DNA of 64,000 nucleotides. Origin: Bacillota bacterium. GTDB lineage: Bacteria > Bacillota > Negativicutes > Sporomusales > CTSoil-080. Both the position numbers and the translations under genes were made by a program. Position 1 is the first letter of the stretch. Each line of letters begins with the position of its first letter. This document shows positions 8,794-17,860 of this stretch, piece after piece. The stretch covers positions 1-64,000 of the forward strand of contig JAGGAC010000021.1 in the NCBI GenBank assembly GCA_017889635.1. The letters run 5' to 3'. The notes beneath the pieces are model-generated. The model made no database searches. It worked only from the letters and a program-made list of their open reading frames with translations, and had not been told where the DNA came from.

Positions 8794-9357
8794 TTGCGCA
8801 AATTAATGTTTTTAATAATTGTCATTAATTTCCTGCTGATTTTCATGCCGGAAATGCCTTCTTGCTATGCGGCCGATTCCAAACTTGAATTGGATTGGGA
8901 CCACTTGACTCCACACGAAAGAGAACGCGATCTTGATACCTTATCACTACATATCCTTGAGAAAATTTCGGAAACAAAAACTAGGTCTGTATATAGAGGC
9001 ATTACAATCACTCGACCGCGCGGAGATATAACGAACAAACAAAACCAGATTCTAGACAGCTCCGCAGCCGGTGTCGGGCCTGTTTATATGGTTCGCAATG
9101 AAAAATTTCACTCTGGAAAGCTATCATTAGCCATAGATATGAGTGGCGGGTTCATCATATATGACAAAAAATTTCCGACCGGAGGAGAATATTATAATTT
9201 TATGTGGCGAATCGGCCCTCAATGCCTTTATAAATTCAGCGAAAACGCTTCATTAAATATCGGCTATATGCTAATGCATGTTTCCAATGGGTTAAGAACT
9301 CATAATCCTTCCTATAATGCCCACGGAGTTACATTTGGCCTTGTGGCAAATTTTTAA
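8794..9357 (+). CDS. PagL-like lipid A deacylase (outer-membrane beta-barrel)
   Basis: 187-residue exported protein with signal peptide LMFLIIVINFLLIFMPEM ending SCYA. The TTG at 8794 is chosen because AAGGAG lies 9 bases before it. The C-terminal half alternates like an outer-membrane barrel, ends in a terminal Phe (VANF), and holds HVSNGLRTHNPSYNAHG, matching the PagL/acyloxyacyl hydrolase HxSN...NP signature. PagL removes the 3-O-linked acyl chain from lipid A. The Glu of the Pseudomonas His-Ser-Glu triad, expected about 12 residues after the Ser, is not seen. It supports an LPS-bearing diderm host. The N-terminal 60 residues of the mature protein are unlike PagL. Confidence 0.65.
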   Translation: MRKLMFLIIVINFLLIFMPEMPSCYAADSKLELDWDHLTPHERERDLDTLSLHILEKISETKTRSVYRGITITRPRGDITNKQNQILDSSAAGVGPVYMVRNEKFHSGKLSLAIDMSGGFIIYDKKFPTGGEYYNFMWRIGPQCLYKFSENASLNIGYMLMHVSNGLRTHNPSYNAHGVTFGLVANF

Positions 9358-9391
9358 TCGATGAATACCTACACGAATAAATAGTCTTACA

Positions 9392-9432
9392 TAAAGGTGC
9401 GCCCCCTTAGCAACAAGGTGGGCGCACCTTTA
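9392..9432 (+). terminator. Hairpin after the PagL-like gene
   Basis: 13-bp perfect stem TAAAGGTGCGCCC / GGGCGCACCTTTA, extended inward by CCTT/AAGG with one bulge. Only three T residues follow, so efficiency is uncertain. The rest of the gap up to 9562 should hold the ger promoter; I could not identify a convincing sigma-G element. Confidence 0.6.
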
Positions 9433-9562
9433 TGCGCCTATACTAAAACCTGAAATCAAATCTTTCAGTTATAGCACCGACTACTTATTCTACCCACGCA
9501 ATGCATATTATTTCCATGCTAGGCAACAATATTTATGGCGATTGTAGCTTTCCGGAGGATCT

Positions 9563-11302
9563 ATGTACAACTACATTTCAAAAGTCATTCGCTACCTTAA
9601 GGCAAATAGAACCAGTAATAAAACAAATAACATTAACCGGAATGATATTGTTTTATTACCTGATCTGGCAAGAAACCTTGCCAAATTAACAGATCATTTA
9701 AGTTCAATCAATAATATTATCTCCCAATATATTAACCTATACATAATGATTAACAAAAAAAACGATCCTTCTGAATTATTATCCGACATTGAAAACCTGA
9801 CTCAACAAGTTATTAGTAAAGAAATAAACGAAAATATAACCAAAGTCAGAATTGCTTTTGGCCATAGCAGCGATCTTACAATCCGTTATTCTAGTTTTAA
9901 TGACAATAAGAATATAGTTTACGCCTGTTTATATATTGCAAGCTTGGTAGATAGAAGCATGATCAACAATTTGTCATTAGAACTGATAAAATTGGATCAT
10001 CAATGCCAGGATGCGACCAATGGCATAAATGTAGATCAATTAACCAGCTATTTTTCCAGATTGACAGATCTAAAACAAAGCTCCGACTATGAGACGATCT
10101 ACAATAATTTATTATCAGGTAATACTGTGTTCTTAATTAATGGTTACAGCAATTTTTTTATCGTTGCCACAACTTCCTATGTTGGTAGGTCTGTTGAGGA
10201 GCCTACTTCCCAAACTGTAATCAGAGGACCTAAAGAAGGGTTTACAGAAAAATTAATTAACAATATTTTTCTTATTAGAAAAAGAATAAAAAGCAAGGAT
10301 TTACGAGTAGAAAACCTGACTATAGGCAGCGTAACCCAAACTAGAGTAAGCATAATGTATCTTCATAAAACAGCCATGGATGAAATTGTACAGGAAATAA
10401 GAGCCAGGCTTAGCAAAATAAAAATTGACGGTCTGTTGGAAAGTGGGTATATCGAAGAATTAATTAAAGATGACAGATATTCAATATTTCCCACTTTTCT
10501 TAGTTCTGAAAAACCTGATTCCGTGGCTGCAGCATTACTTGAGGGTAAAGTAGCAATTTTAGTCGATGGCACGCCTTATGTATTGACAGCGCCTGCGCTC
10601 ATGGTAGAGTTCCTTCAAGCAAGTGAAGACTACTATCATCACTTTATTATCTCTTCCATGATCCGCTTTACAAGATTTATATCGTTTTTCCTCACCCTTT
10701 TGGTCCCGGCAGTATATGTAGCGGTGACATCATTCCACCAGGAAATAATTCCTACATCGCTGCTTATCAGCATAGCGTCCCAGCGTGAAGGAGTTCCTTT
10801 TCCCGGTTTATTTGAAGCGTTTACCATGGAATTTACATTTGAAATATTAAGAGAGGCCGGTATTCGAATGCCCAGGGCTATAGGACCTGCCATTTCCATA
10901 GTAGGCGCACTAGTTATCGGTCAGGCAGCCGTAGAAGCCGGTATTATATCGGCGGCTATGGTCATCGTTGTTTCAATCACTGCTATATCAAGCTTTGCCG
11001 TACCTAATTATGAAATGTCAAACGCCATTAGGGCAATAAGGTTTGTATTGATGTTTCTGGCAGGAATCTTGGGTCTATATGGGGTATTTATGGGCTTAAT
11101 TATCCTGACGCTTCATTTGTGCAAAATAAAATCACTGGGAATTCCATACATGACACCTATTGCCCCCAAAATAAAAGGTGGCAACAGAGATACCATTTTC
11201 AGATTTCCGCTGTGGAAGCTAAAACTAAAACCGTCTGGCTTCCATGGAACAGATAGAGGAATAGAACAACGCTATCCCATAAGCTCAAATCAACAAAAAT
11301 AA
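9563..11302 (+). CDS. gerAA: Spore germinant receptor subunit A (GerAA/GerBA family)
   Basis: 579-residue A subunit of a GerA-type nutrient receptor of the spore inner membrane. The ATG has CGGAGG 7 bases upstream. Residues 1-350 form the large hydrophilic N-terminal region, including the conserved EEPTSQTVIRGPKEGF near 210-225. About five hydrophobic segments follow between 356 and 536, including the conserved IPTSLLISIASQREGVPFP and RMPRAIGPAISIVGALVIGQ. The N-terminal 100 residues are a longer-than-usual variable region. It is the first gene of an A-C-D-B operon. The germinant (amino acid, sugar or nucleoside) cannot be predicted. Confidence 0.95.
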   Translation: MYNYISKVIRYLKANRTSNKTNNINRNDIVLLPDLARNLAKLTDHLSSINNIISQYINLYIMINKKNDPSELLSDIENLTQQVISKEINENITKVRIAFGHSSDLTIRYSSFNDNKNIVYACLYIASLVDRSMINNLSLELIKLDHQCQDATNGINVDQLTSYFSRLTDLKQSSDYETIYNNLLSGNTVFLINGYSNFFIVATTSYVGRSVEEPTSQTVIRGPKEGFTEKLINNIFLIRKRIKSKDLRVENLTIGSVTQTRVSIMYLHKTAMDEIVQEIRARLSKIKIDGLLESGYIEELIKDDRYSIFPTFLSSEKPDSVAAALLEGKVAILVDGTPYVLTAPALMVEFLQASEDYYHHFIISSMIRFTRFISFFLTLLVPAVYVAVTSFHQEIIPTSLLISIASQREGVPFPGLFEAFTMEFTFEILREAGIRMPRAIGPAISIVGALVIGQAAVEAGIISAAMVIVVSITAISSFAVPNYEMSNAIRAIRFVLMFLAGILGLYGVFMGLIILTLHLCKIKSLGIPYMTPIAPKIKGGNRDTIFRFPLWKLKLKPSGFHGTDRGIEQRYPISSNQQK

Positions 11303-11320
11303 CAGTTAGTCAGGTAACAT

Positions 11321-12514
11321 ATGAACCATAAAATATTATTAGGCATTTTAATTTTACTGTTTCCCGTATTTTTAACCGGCTGCTGGAGCAGCCACGAAGT
11401 CAATACTCTAGCTATTGCTGTATGCATCGGTATTGATAAAACAGAAAACGGATATCTGGTTACCGAGCAAGTTATAAATCCAAAAGCTATAGCCTCTAAA
11501 AGAGCGACAAATGAGTCGCCGGTTGTTTTATATACGGCAGAAGGACAAAGTATTGGTGAAATAGTTCAGAGCCTTACTACACAATCCCCAAGAAGAATAT
11601 ACCATTCGCATTTGCGATTGGTTATCTTCGGGGAGGAGGTTGCAAAAGACGGAATTCAAGATATAATTGATTATTTTGCACGCGAACGCGAATACCGTAC
11701 AGACTTTTATTTTGCAGTAGCCAAAGGCACCACCGCTAAAGAAGTGCTAAGCATTTTAACTCCTTTAGAATCGATACCGGGAATCAGTATGTATTCTTCG
11801 CTGGAGACATCCGAAAGCTTTTGGGCACCAACAAAATCAATCAAAATTATTGAGTTAATAAATTTAATCACTGCGGACGGAAAAAATCTAGTACTTCCTG
11901 GGATTGAGATTTCCGGAGGGACAGTCACACCAAACTCAACAGATATATTGCACCAAAACAACAAACTTAAAAAACCGAAATACACCGGCCTAGGCATATT
12001 TAAAAAGGACAAGCTTATAGGTTGGTTGAATGAGGATGAAAGCAAGGGCTATAATTATATTACTGGTAACGTAAAAAAAACAGTAGGAAATATATACTAT
12101 GATAATAAAGTGAAAATTACAGTTGATGTTGCAAATGTAAAATCTGACATGGAAGCTTATCTGGTAAATGATAAACCAGCTATTGCTATAAATATCGATA
12201 TGACAGGAAAAATTAAAACTGCCGTTGGACCGTTAGATGTTTCCAAGGAAGAAAATAAAAATATTATAAATAAATTATCGGAAGACAGAGTCAAGTATTT
12301 TTGTGATAAGGCAATAGCTAAAGTACGAAAAGAATTTAAAAGCGATATTTTTGGTTTTGGAGAAGCAATCCATAGGGAATACCCGGAACTTTGGGACAAA
12401 ATTAAAGATAACTGGAATGACGAAATGGTAGACCTTCCGGTAAATATTACTGTCAAGTCAAAATTAACTCAACTGGGGCAAATTGCAACACCATTATTTT
12501 TAAAGGAAAAGTAA
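11321..12514 (+). CDS. gerAC: Spore germination lipoprotein subunit C (GerAC family)
   Basis: 397-residue C subunit, a lipoprotein anchored on the outer face of the spore inner membrane. Signal peptide with lipobox LTGC near residue 21, then CWSSHEVN, the family's typical mature start. The family region NESPVVLYTAEGQSIGEIVQ follows near 65-85, and the C-terminal Ger(x)C domain spans about 200-390. It lies 18 bases after gerAA and one base before the small gene that follows, so the operon is tight. C precedes B here, unlike the A-B-C order of Bacillus subtilis gerA. Confidence 0.93.
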   Translation: MNHKILLGILILLFPVFLTGCWSSHEVNTLAIAVCIGIDKTENGYLVTEQVINPKAIASKRATNESPVVLYTAEGQSIGEIVQSLTTQSPRRIYHSHLRLVIFGEEVAKDGIQDIIDYFAREREYRTDFYFAVAKGTTAKEVLSILTPLESIPGISMYSSLETSESFWAPTKSIKIIELINLITADGKNLVLPGIEISGGTVTPNSTDILHQNNKLKKPKYTGLGIFKKDKLIGWLNEDESKGYNYITGNVKKTVGNIYYDNKVKITVDVANVKSDMEAYLVNDKPAIAINIDMTGKIKTAVGPLDVSKEENKNIINKLSEDRVKYFCDKAIAKVRKEFKSDIFGFGEAIHREYPELWDKIKDNWNDEMVDLPVNITVKSKLTQLGQIATPLFLKEK

Positions 12515-12515
12515 A

Positions 12516-12755
12516 ATGGCAGGTGTAGGTATATTAACCGTATTACTATTCGCCACTGTATTAAGCATTATAGAAGTGCCTAAAATGCTGCAGGGCAAGC
12601 TTTATAAAGAGTTGTGGACATTTTCTATATTGACTACTTTAGGTACAGTGCTTGCAATACTGAAAATTCTTGATATCAGCATCCCCAACCCTTCGGATTG
12701 GATTGCCTGGGTGTATTCTCCAGTTAAAGATTTTATGAAAAGTTTATTAAAATGA
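12516..12755 (+). CDS. Small two-helix membrane protein of the ger operon (D-subunit-like)
   Basis: 79-residue protein with two predicted membrane helices (about residues 4-20 and 34-53) and a short amphipathic tail ending SPVKDFMKSLLK. It starts one base after the gerAC stop. Small two-helix 'D' proteins are encoded next to some GerA-type operons, for example GerKD in Bacillus, and modulate germination rate. Calling this one a D subunit rests on size, topology and operon position, not on a recognised motif. Probable site of action: spore inner membrane. Confidence 0.7.
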   Translation: MAGVGILTVLLFATVLSIIEVPKMLQGKLYKELWTFSILTTLGTVLAILKILDISIPNPSDWIAWVYSPVKDFMKSLLK

Positions 12756-12770
12756 GGTTTACCTATTAAT

Positions 12771-13895
12771 ATGAAAATTCCCAAAATTTCAAATCACCAA
12801 CTGTTTTCATTAACGGCATGCAACTCAATCGGAGTAGCCCTTATCGCAATTTCGGCCTTAATGGCAAGTATTGCAAAACAGGATGCTTGGATTTCCGCAC
12901 TAATCACTCCTGTTTTTGGCATGCTTGTGATGCTGATATATTGGTTGCTGGGCAGTAAGTATCCAAACATGTCCTTTGTTGATATAATTAAAACTATATT
13001 GGGAAAATGGTTAGGCTTACTTGTTGGAAGCCTTTATGTATTTTTTTATACTATAATCGGGTGTCATCTTCCCTGGTATATAGGCCAATTTACAACTATT
13101 TCAGCTCTGCCGGAGACTCCCCCCTATATTATCAGCTTATTATTTATGATAGCTGTTGTAATAGCCGAATTATATGGAATAGAAGCAATTGCACGTGCTT
13201 CCGAAATTTTTATAATACTCATATCGGTTCTATTTTTTTTAGCTATGCTTCTTGTTTCACCAAATGCTAAAATAGAGAATTTGAAACCGATATTTGAGCA
13301 TGGCATAACGCCAATCCTAAAGAGCTCAATCTTTTTGGCCTGTTTTACAACCTTTCATTTAATTACCTTGATGGGAATATATCCCTATAATATCGCTAAT
13401 ATATCTGAAGCCAAAAAATCAATTTTAAAAGGTTATTTATTTGGCGGCATCATTATTTTCGTAACAATTATTATGTCACTACTGGTGTTGGGAGAAAATA
13501 TAACTTCTAAAATACAGTATCCTACCTACGTACTTGCTAAAGAAATAAACATTGTTAAAATATTTACACGCCTTGAATTTCTAATTGCTCTTGTATGGAT
13601 TGTTGCCATATTCGTAATCGGCGTATTATTTTTTCATGCGGCTGTAATATCACTTTCAGAGGTGCTTGGTCTAAAAGACCACAGGAGGATAATCATTCCG
13701 CTAGGGCTTATTATGTTAGTGCTGTCAGAGGTTATTCTCCCAGATATTCCATATTACGCAAATTGGATTAATCTTGTATGGATACCTTACAGTATAACGA
13801 TTGGATTAATTATTCCAGTTTTATTGTTGCTGGTCTATTCGGTAAAGAAAAAGATTTTTAAAATTAACAAAGTTAAATCCAAACCATGCTTATGA
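12771..13895 (+). CDS. gerAB: Spore germination permease subunit B (GerAB family)
   Basis: 374-residue integral membrane protein of the APC-superfamily spore-germination permease family, with about ten hydrophobic segments, the usual length. The N-terminus KISNHQLFSLTACNSIGVAL matches the family start, where a glycine-rich first helix forms part of the germinant-binding pocket. It closes the operon 15 bases after the small protein gene. With GerAA and GerAC it makes the receptor that triggers ion release and core rehydration. No terminator is evident between it and anmK. Confidence 0.93.
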   Translation: MKIPKISNHQLFSLTACNSIGVALIAISALMASIAKQDAWISALITPVFGMLVMLIYWLLGSKYPNMSFVDIIKTILGKWLGLLVGSLYVFFYTIIGCHLPWYIGQFTTISALPETPPYIISLLFMIAVVIAELYGIEAIARASEIFIILISVLFFLAMLLVSPNAKIENLKPIFEHGITPILKSSIFLACFTTFHLITLMGIYPYNIANISEAKKSILKGYLFGGIIIFVTIIMSLLVLGENITSKIQYPTYVLAKEINIVKIFTRLEFLIALVWIVAIFVIGVLFFHAAVISLSEVLGLKDHRRIIIPLGLIMLVLSEVILPDIPYYANWINLVWIPYSITIGLIIPVLLLLVYSVKKKIFKINKVKSKPCL

Positions 13896-14004
13896 GCCAC
13901 CCAGCAGTTAAATTCCATCGGGATGCCGTTTTCCCCATCCCCGCCATACTTTTACTATAACCTTGCCCCCATTATTAAACCGACGAGACAGGAAGTGAGT
14001 TTAT

Positions 14005-15195
14005 TTGGCTTTAGCAGGCTCAGGAACTAATATAGAGCGGCTGCAGCAGCTAATTAATCAAAAGCAACGCTTGGTAGCCGGGCTGATGTCAGGCACATCG
14101 CTTGACGGCATTGATGTAGCTTTAGTAAAAATCACCGATAGCGGTATAGATACCCAGGTAGAACAGGTAGCGTTTAAGACCATTGCGTACCTACCGGATG
14201 TGCGCCAGGCCATTTTAGCGGCATGCCAACCAGAGGCATCAAGTGTCTCCAGCATATGCTCACTTAACTTTATTTTAGGACAATTGTTTGCTGATGCAGT
14301 TTGTCATGTGTGCCAAGAAAATGACATCGATATTAAAGAGCTAGATTTAATCGGTTCTCATGGTCAGACAATCTGGCATCAACCAGGTATCAGCACGCTG
14401 CAAATTGGCGAAGCAGCAGTAATTGCCGCACAAACAGGTGCGGTGGTAGTAGCCGATTTCAGGGTCCGTGATGTAGCTGTCGGTGGACAGGGTGCGCCGC
14501 TGGTGCCTTATACAGAGTATTTATTGTATCGTCACCCGGTTAAAACACGTCTGCTGCAAAACATCGGCGGTATTGCTAATGTCACCGTACTACCTAAAGG
14601 ATGCAGCCCTGAAGATATCATCGCTTTTGATACCGGTCCCGGAAATATGATGATCGATGCCTGCGTCCATAGGCTTACCAATGAACTGCAACAATACGAT
14701 AATAACGGGGAAATCGCTGCACGTGGAACCGTTTTTCGTCCGATGTTATCTGAGCTAATGGCACATCCTTTTTTTAAACAGCCGCCTCCCAGGACTACCG
14801 GACGGGAAGTATTCGGTAATACTTATACTAATGAACTGGTGACAAAATATCTGGCCCACGGCATAAATCCTGATGATATTGTGTCCACACTGACCTTTTT
14901 TACTGCGGCCAGTATTGCCGACAGTTACCGCCGTTTTATTCTCCCTCAGCAAACAATTGATGAAGTTATAATCGGCGGCGGCGGCAGTCATAATCCGACG
15001 CTGTTGGCGATGCTTCGCCGTGAATTGCCGTCTATCCCTATTTATACTCAGGAGTATTTAGGTTTTTCCAGTGATGCTAAAGAAGCTGTTGCTTTTGCCA
15101 TCCTAGCCAATGAAACTATTAGCGGCCGTACCAATAATTTGCCTGCCGTAACCGGTGCCAAGACACCGGTGATTATGGGAAAAATTTCGTTATAA
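14005..15195 (+). CDS. anmK: Anhydro-N-acetylmuramic acid kinase
   Basis: 396 residues. AnmK phosphorylates and hydrolyses 1,6-anhydro-MurNAc to MurNAc-6-phosphate during peptidoglycan recycling in the cytoplasm. Motifs: GLMSGTSLDGIDVAL near residues 28-42, SHGQTIWHQP near 114, the adenosine/phosphate loop FDTGPGNMMIDA near 209 and IIGGGGSHNP near 323. The start is TTG with AGGAAG upstream; the 25 residues before MSGTS are longer than in E. coli AnmK. It stands alone after the ger operon with its own terminator. No MurQ etherase is nearby. Confidence 0.95.
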   Translation: MALAGSGTNIERLQQLINQKQRLVAGLMSGTSLDGIDVALVKITDSGIDTQVEQVAFKTIAYLPDVRQAILAACQPEASSVSSICSLNFILGQLFADAVCHVCQENDIDIKELDLIGSHGQTIWHQPGISTLQIGEAAVIAAQTGAVVVADFRVRDVAVGGQGAPLVPYTEYLLYRHPVKTRLLQNIGGIANVTVLPKGCSPEDIIAFDTGPGNMMIDACVHRLTNELQQYDNNGEIAARGTVFRPMLSELMAHPFFKQPPPRTTGREVFGNTYTNELVTKYLAHGINPDDIVSTLTFFTAASIADSYRRFILPQQTIDEVIIGGGGSHNPTLLAMLRRELPSIPIYTQEYLGFSSDAKEAVAFAILANETISGRTNNLPAVTGAKTPVIMGKISL

Positions 15196-15245
15196 AAACA
15201 GATATGCTGAAGGCGTATGAATAACACCTTCAGCATATCTGTTTT
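15195..15245. terminator. Bidirectional hairpin between anmK and the EthD-like gene
   Basis: A 19-bp perfect stem (15195-15213 with 15227-15245), AAAACAGATATGCTGAAGG and its complement, 13-base loop. The stem ends in A4/T4, giving a short U-run in both directions. It separates two convergent genes. Confidence 0.85.
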
Positions 15246-15253
15246 CTATTAAA

Positions 15254-16090
15254 TTAGCGCATCGGAATAAAACCACGATACTGGGTATAGTTATCACTTT
15301 CAGCTATATCAGTTAAGAACAGGCTGGCAATTTCAAATTTTGGTTTTAAATATGGGAATTTATCACACAATGCCCAAACTGGTCTTTCAATAGTTGCCGC
15401 AGCCTCTACCGCTATTTTATACCATTCGTTCGGTCCGTCAAACCACATCTCCACCGTACGTTGGAACGGACAGCTGTTTACACTTTGAATTACCTTACTA
15501 GTAAGAATCCTAGTAACTTCCGGAGCCTTCTTAAAAACAGGTATTACTTTTTCGAAAAACCATTTATCTCCTTCTTGCAATGAAACACCTTCAGGATACT
15601 TGAGCATAAACTGCCACCGGTAATTCGGACCGTCTTCCATCGTGCGGCCACTTCCCTTTAAATCCTTTTCCCAGCTTATCGGAAGAAAAGCAAATATAAA
15701 CGGTGGCATTCCATTATCACCACCGGTAGAACGTGCGGAGTCTCCATCTAACATCTGTTTCTCCGACATATCTTCTGGAACAGTTCCCTGCCATTTTAAT
15801 ACATCAAGTGGAAAATACTCATGAAACGCTCTTATTGCAAGTTCTTTGCTCATTGGATTTACCAGCCAATAATGTTCTGTTAACTGCATTTTATAGCCGC
15901 CAAACCGCTCTCCTTCCGGTGGAACTGGAAGAGCCGGATAAAAGGCATACTTTGATACATATGCTTGAAATTGCGCAATACTTTCTGGAATATGGTGATA
16001 ATATAACCAGTGCTTTAATTTGTGTCGATACTGTTCTTTTATACAATCTACGTAAATCAAACTTCTCATCGGGTTAAATTCTAATCCCAT
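15254..16090 (-). CDS. Conserved hypothetical protein, tandem EthD/dimeric alpha-beta-barrel-like
   Basis: 278 residues; I do not recognise a named family with certainty. Each half has a beta-strand followed by a helix rich in His/Trp/Tyr: SLIYVDCIKEQYRHKLKHW...HHIPES near 10-40, and YRWQFMLKYPEGVSLQEGDKWF near 155-180. This recalls the EthD-type ferredoxin-like fold duplicated in one chain. The ATG at 16090 is preferred over the one at 16099 because AAAAGGA would be only one base from the latter. It lies 170 bases after the MFS gene on the same strand and both are divergent from a LysR gene, so it may be a catabolic enzyme or chaperone for the transported compound. Function unknown. Confidence 0.6.
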   Translation of the reverse strand: MGLEFNPMRSLIYVDCIKEQYRHKLKHWLYYHHIPESIAQFQAYVSKYAFYPALPVPPEGERFGGYKMQLTEHYWLVNPMSKELAIRAFHEYFPLDVLKWQGTVPEDMSEKQMLDGDSARSTGGDNGMPPFIFAFLPISWEKDLKGSGRTMEDGPNYRWQFMLKYPEGVSLQEGDKWFFEKVIPVFKKAPEVTRILTSKVIQSVNSCPFQRTVEMWFDGPNEWYKIAVEAAATIERPVWALCDKFPYLKPKFEIASLFLTDIAESDNYTQYRGFIPMR

Positions 16091-16261
16091 GGTTATCATA
16101 TCCTTTTCATTTCATTTTTTCTGCACGGGAGATGTAATATGTTCTTCAGTAGACTCAATTCCTTTCTGACTAGCAATATTTTTGCAGCTCTTTAGATTAT
16201 CTTCAAAAAAACATTTTCAATCAATTAATGGCGCTACTTTTTTCTAAACCAATAGGTATAA

Positions 16262-17518
16262 TTATTTACCTACAAAGAGTTTAGGCGGGTTTAACCATAA
16301 GGAAAGAACAACGCCTATAATTGCAACTGCTGCAACAATATTAATAGATACACTATATTGTCCTGTTGTATGTAATGCTAATGCACCAACTATAACACCT
16401 GGCGTTCCTCCAAACATACCTAACCCCTGTGTCAATCCGCCTACTTTACCGGTTATATGATTTGGATAATTATTAGCGACAAAAGCCAGAACCTGAGGAT
16501 TGATCATCGACATAAAAAGCCCCACTAAAATCAGCGAACCCTGAAATAATAATGTATTTGTAAATACTGCAGAAAACTGAATTGAGCATGAAAATAACGC
16601 TGTAAAAATAAACCCACTAAAAATAACGAACTTAGATCTACCTTTAAAAATTTTTATTGCTACAACACCGCTCAGTACCGAACCAATTATATAGGCCAAT
16701 TGGTAAATCATCATCATCTTTCCTGCTTCCAGTGGCCCTAGACCAACACCTACCGGCGAATCAATTGCAATGTATGCAGGGGTTAAATCATTAAAGGCTT
16801 GCATAGACCATGAGCACAAAAATATGAGAAGAATATTTAGCCAGGTAGCCGGTTGCTTAAGGGCTAATTTAAAATCGCTGCTATTTACATCTACATCCCC
16901 AAATGTTGAACAAGTATTATCACTAATAGGAGGTTTTGGCCCAAACATAACTATAAACGTTAATATTAAACTGATAATACAGAATATAGATACGCCTGCC
17001 ATTGACATTTGCCAACTAGAAGTAACCTGATAAATGGCCGGACCGACGACAAACCCCACTGCTATCCCAAGTCCCATTGCCATTCCTTGAATACCAGTAA
17101 CAATCGAACGCTCTTTCACCGGGAACCATTGCGCTGCTATTGTAGCAACAGCCCCCATTATTGGTCCAGTTCCAATTCCCTCTAAAGCGCGAAGAATAAT
17201 TAACGCTACAATATTATTTCCTATTAGCAAAGTTAGAAACTCACATATCATTATTAAAATAAGCGATCCAGCATAAACTTGCGGCACTCCGATACGATCT
17301 ATTACTGCACCGCCGATAATACACGAAATTGCGACCATTAACGTAAACGGTAACATCGTCGCACCAGTAGCTTCACCTAAACTAACACCTAGTTCTTTTG
17401 AAATTTCGCCAATTACAGGAGACGGTGCAATCAGTGCTACAGCCGTAGCCATTGTAGCAACGAACATAGTCAAAGCCACAAACCAACGATACTGTGAATT
17501 AGCCTTTCGGTTACCCAT
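16262..17518 (-). CDS. MFS transporter, 12-TM (organic-anion type)
   Basis: 418-residue carrier with about 12 hydrophobic helices. Motif A-like GGAVIDRIGVPQVY follows helix 2 near residues 70-83 and RALEGIGTGPIMGAVATIAA resembles motif B/C near 110-130. The second ATG (17518) is used because AAGGAGG directly abuts the first one but is six bases from the second. It is divergent from a LysR gene at 17861, which is probably its regulator, and is followed by the EthD-like gene. The overall pattern resembles nitrate/cyanate or oxalate/formate-type carriers; the substrate is likely an organic anion, unproven. Confidence 0.85.
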   Translation of the reverse strand: MGNRKANSQYRWFVALTMFVATMATAVALIAPSPVIGEISKELGVSLGEATGATMLPFTLMVAISCIIGGAVIDRIGVPQVYAGSLILIMICEFLTLLIGNNIVALIILRALEGIGTGPIMGAVATIAAQWFPVKERSIVTGIQGMAMGLGIAVGFVVGPAIYQVTSSWQMSMAGVSIFCIISLILTFIVMFGPKPPISDNTCSTFGDVDVNSSDFKLALKQPATWLNILLIFLCSWSMQAFNDLTPAYIAIDSPVGVGLGPLEAGKMMMIYQLAYIIGSVLSGVVAIKIFKGRSKFVIFSGFIFTALFSCSIQFSAVFTNTLLFQGSLILVGLFMSMINPQVLAFVANNYPNHITGKVGGLTQGLGMFGGTPGVIVGALALHTTGQYSVSINIVAAVAIIGVVLSLWLNPPKLFVGK

Positions 17519-17860
17519 GTTCATCCTCCTTAATACTTTATTTAAATAAAAACATTATACCCATGTTTGAATTCAGTAATTTTTCAGACAAATCATTGGA
17601 TTAATAGTTAGTGCAAAGCTTAGTAATGCGATTTTCCTAGTAACCAAAGTCCTGTCATTGAGAGAGTTTTAATTTAGTTTTTGCTGGAATATTAACTTAA
17701 TTAGGCTAATTAAAAGTTTAGCATGGATACATTTTTTTCTGAAATGCCGAATCTGATTATCAATAATGTTTAAATTGTTTGGAAATAATATACTTATGAT
17801 ATAATAGGGCCAGTTATTGCAGAATTTAAATTAAGTTCCAAAAAAAGCAGAGGCATAAAA
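17519..17860. promoter_or_regulatory. Divergent intergenic region, MFS carrier / LysR gene
   Basis: This AT-rich 342-bp gap should hold both promoters and the LysR operator. For the LysR gene I see TTTGGA (17778-17783), 16 bases, TATAAT (17800-17805). No strong palindrome was recognised; several T-N11-A candidates exist but such motifs are too frequent in AT-rich DNA to call. Confidence 0.5.
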
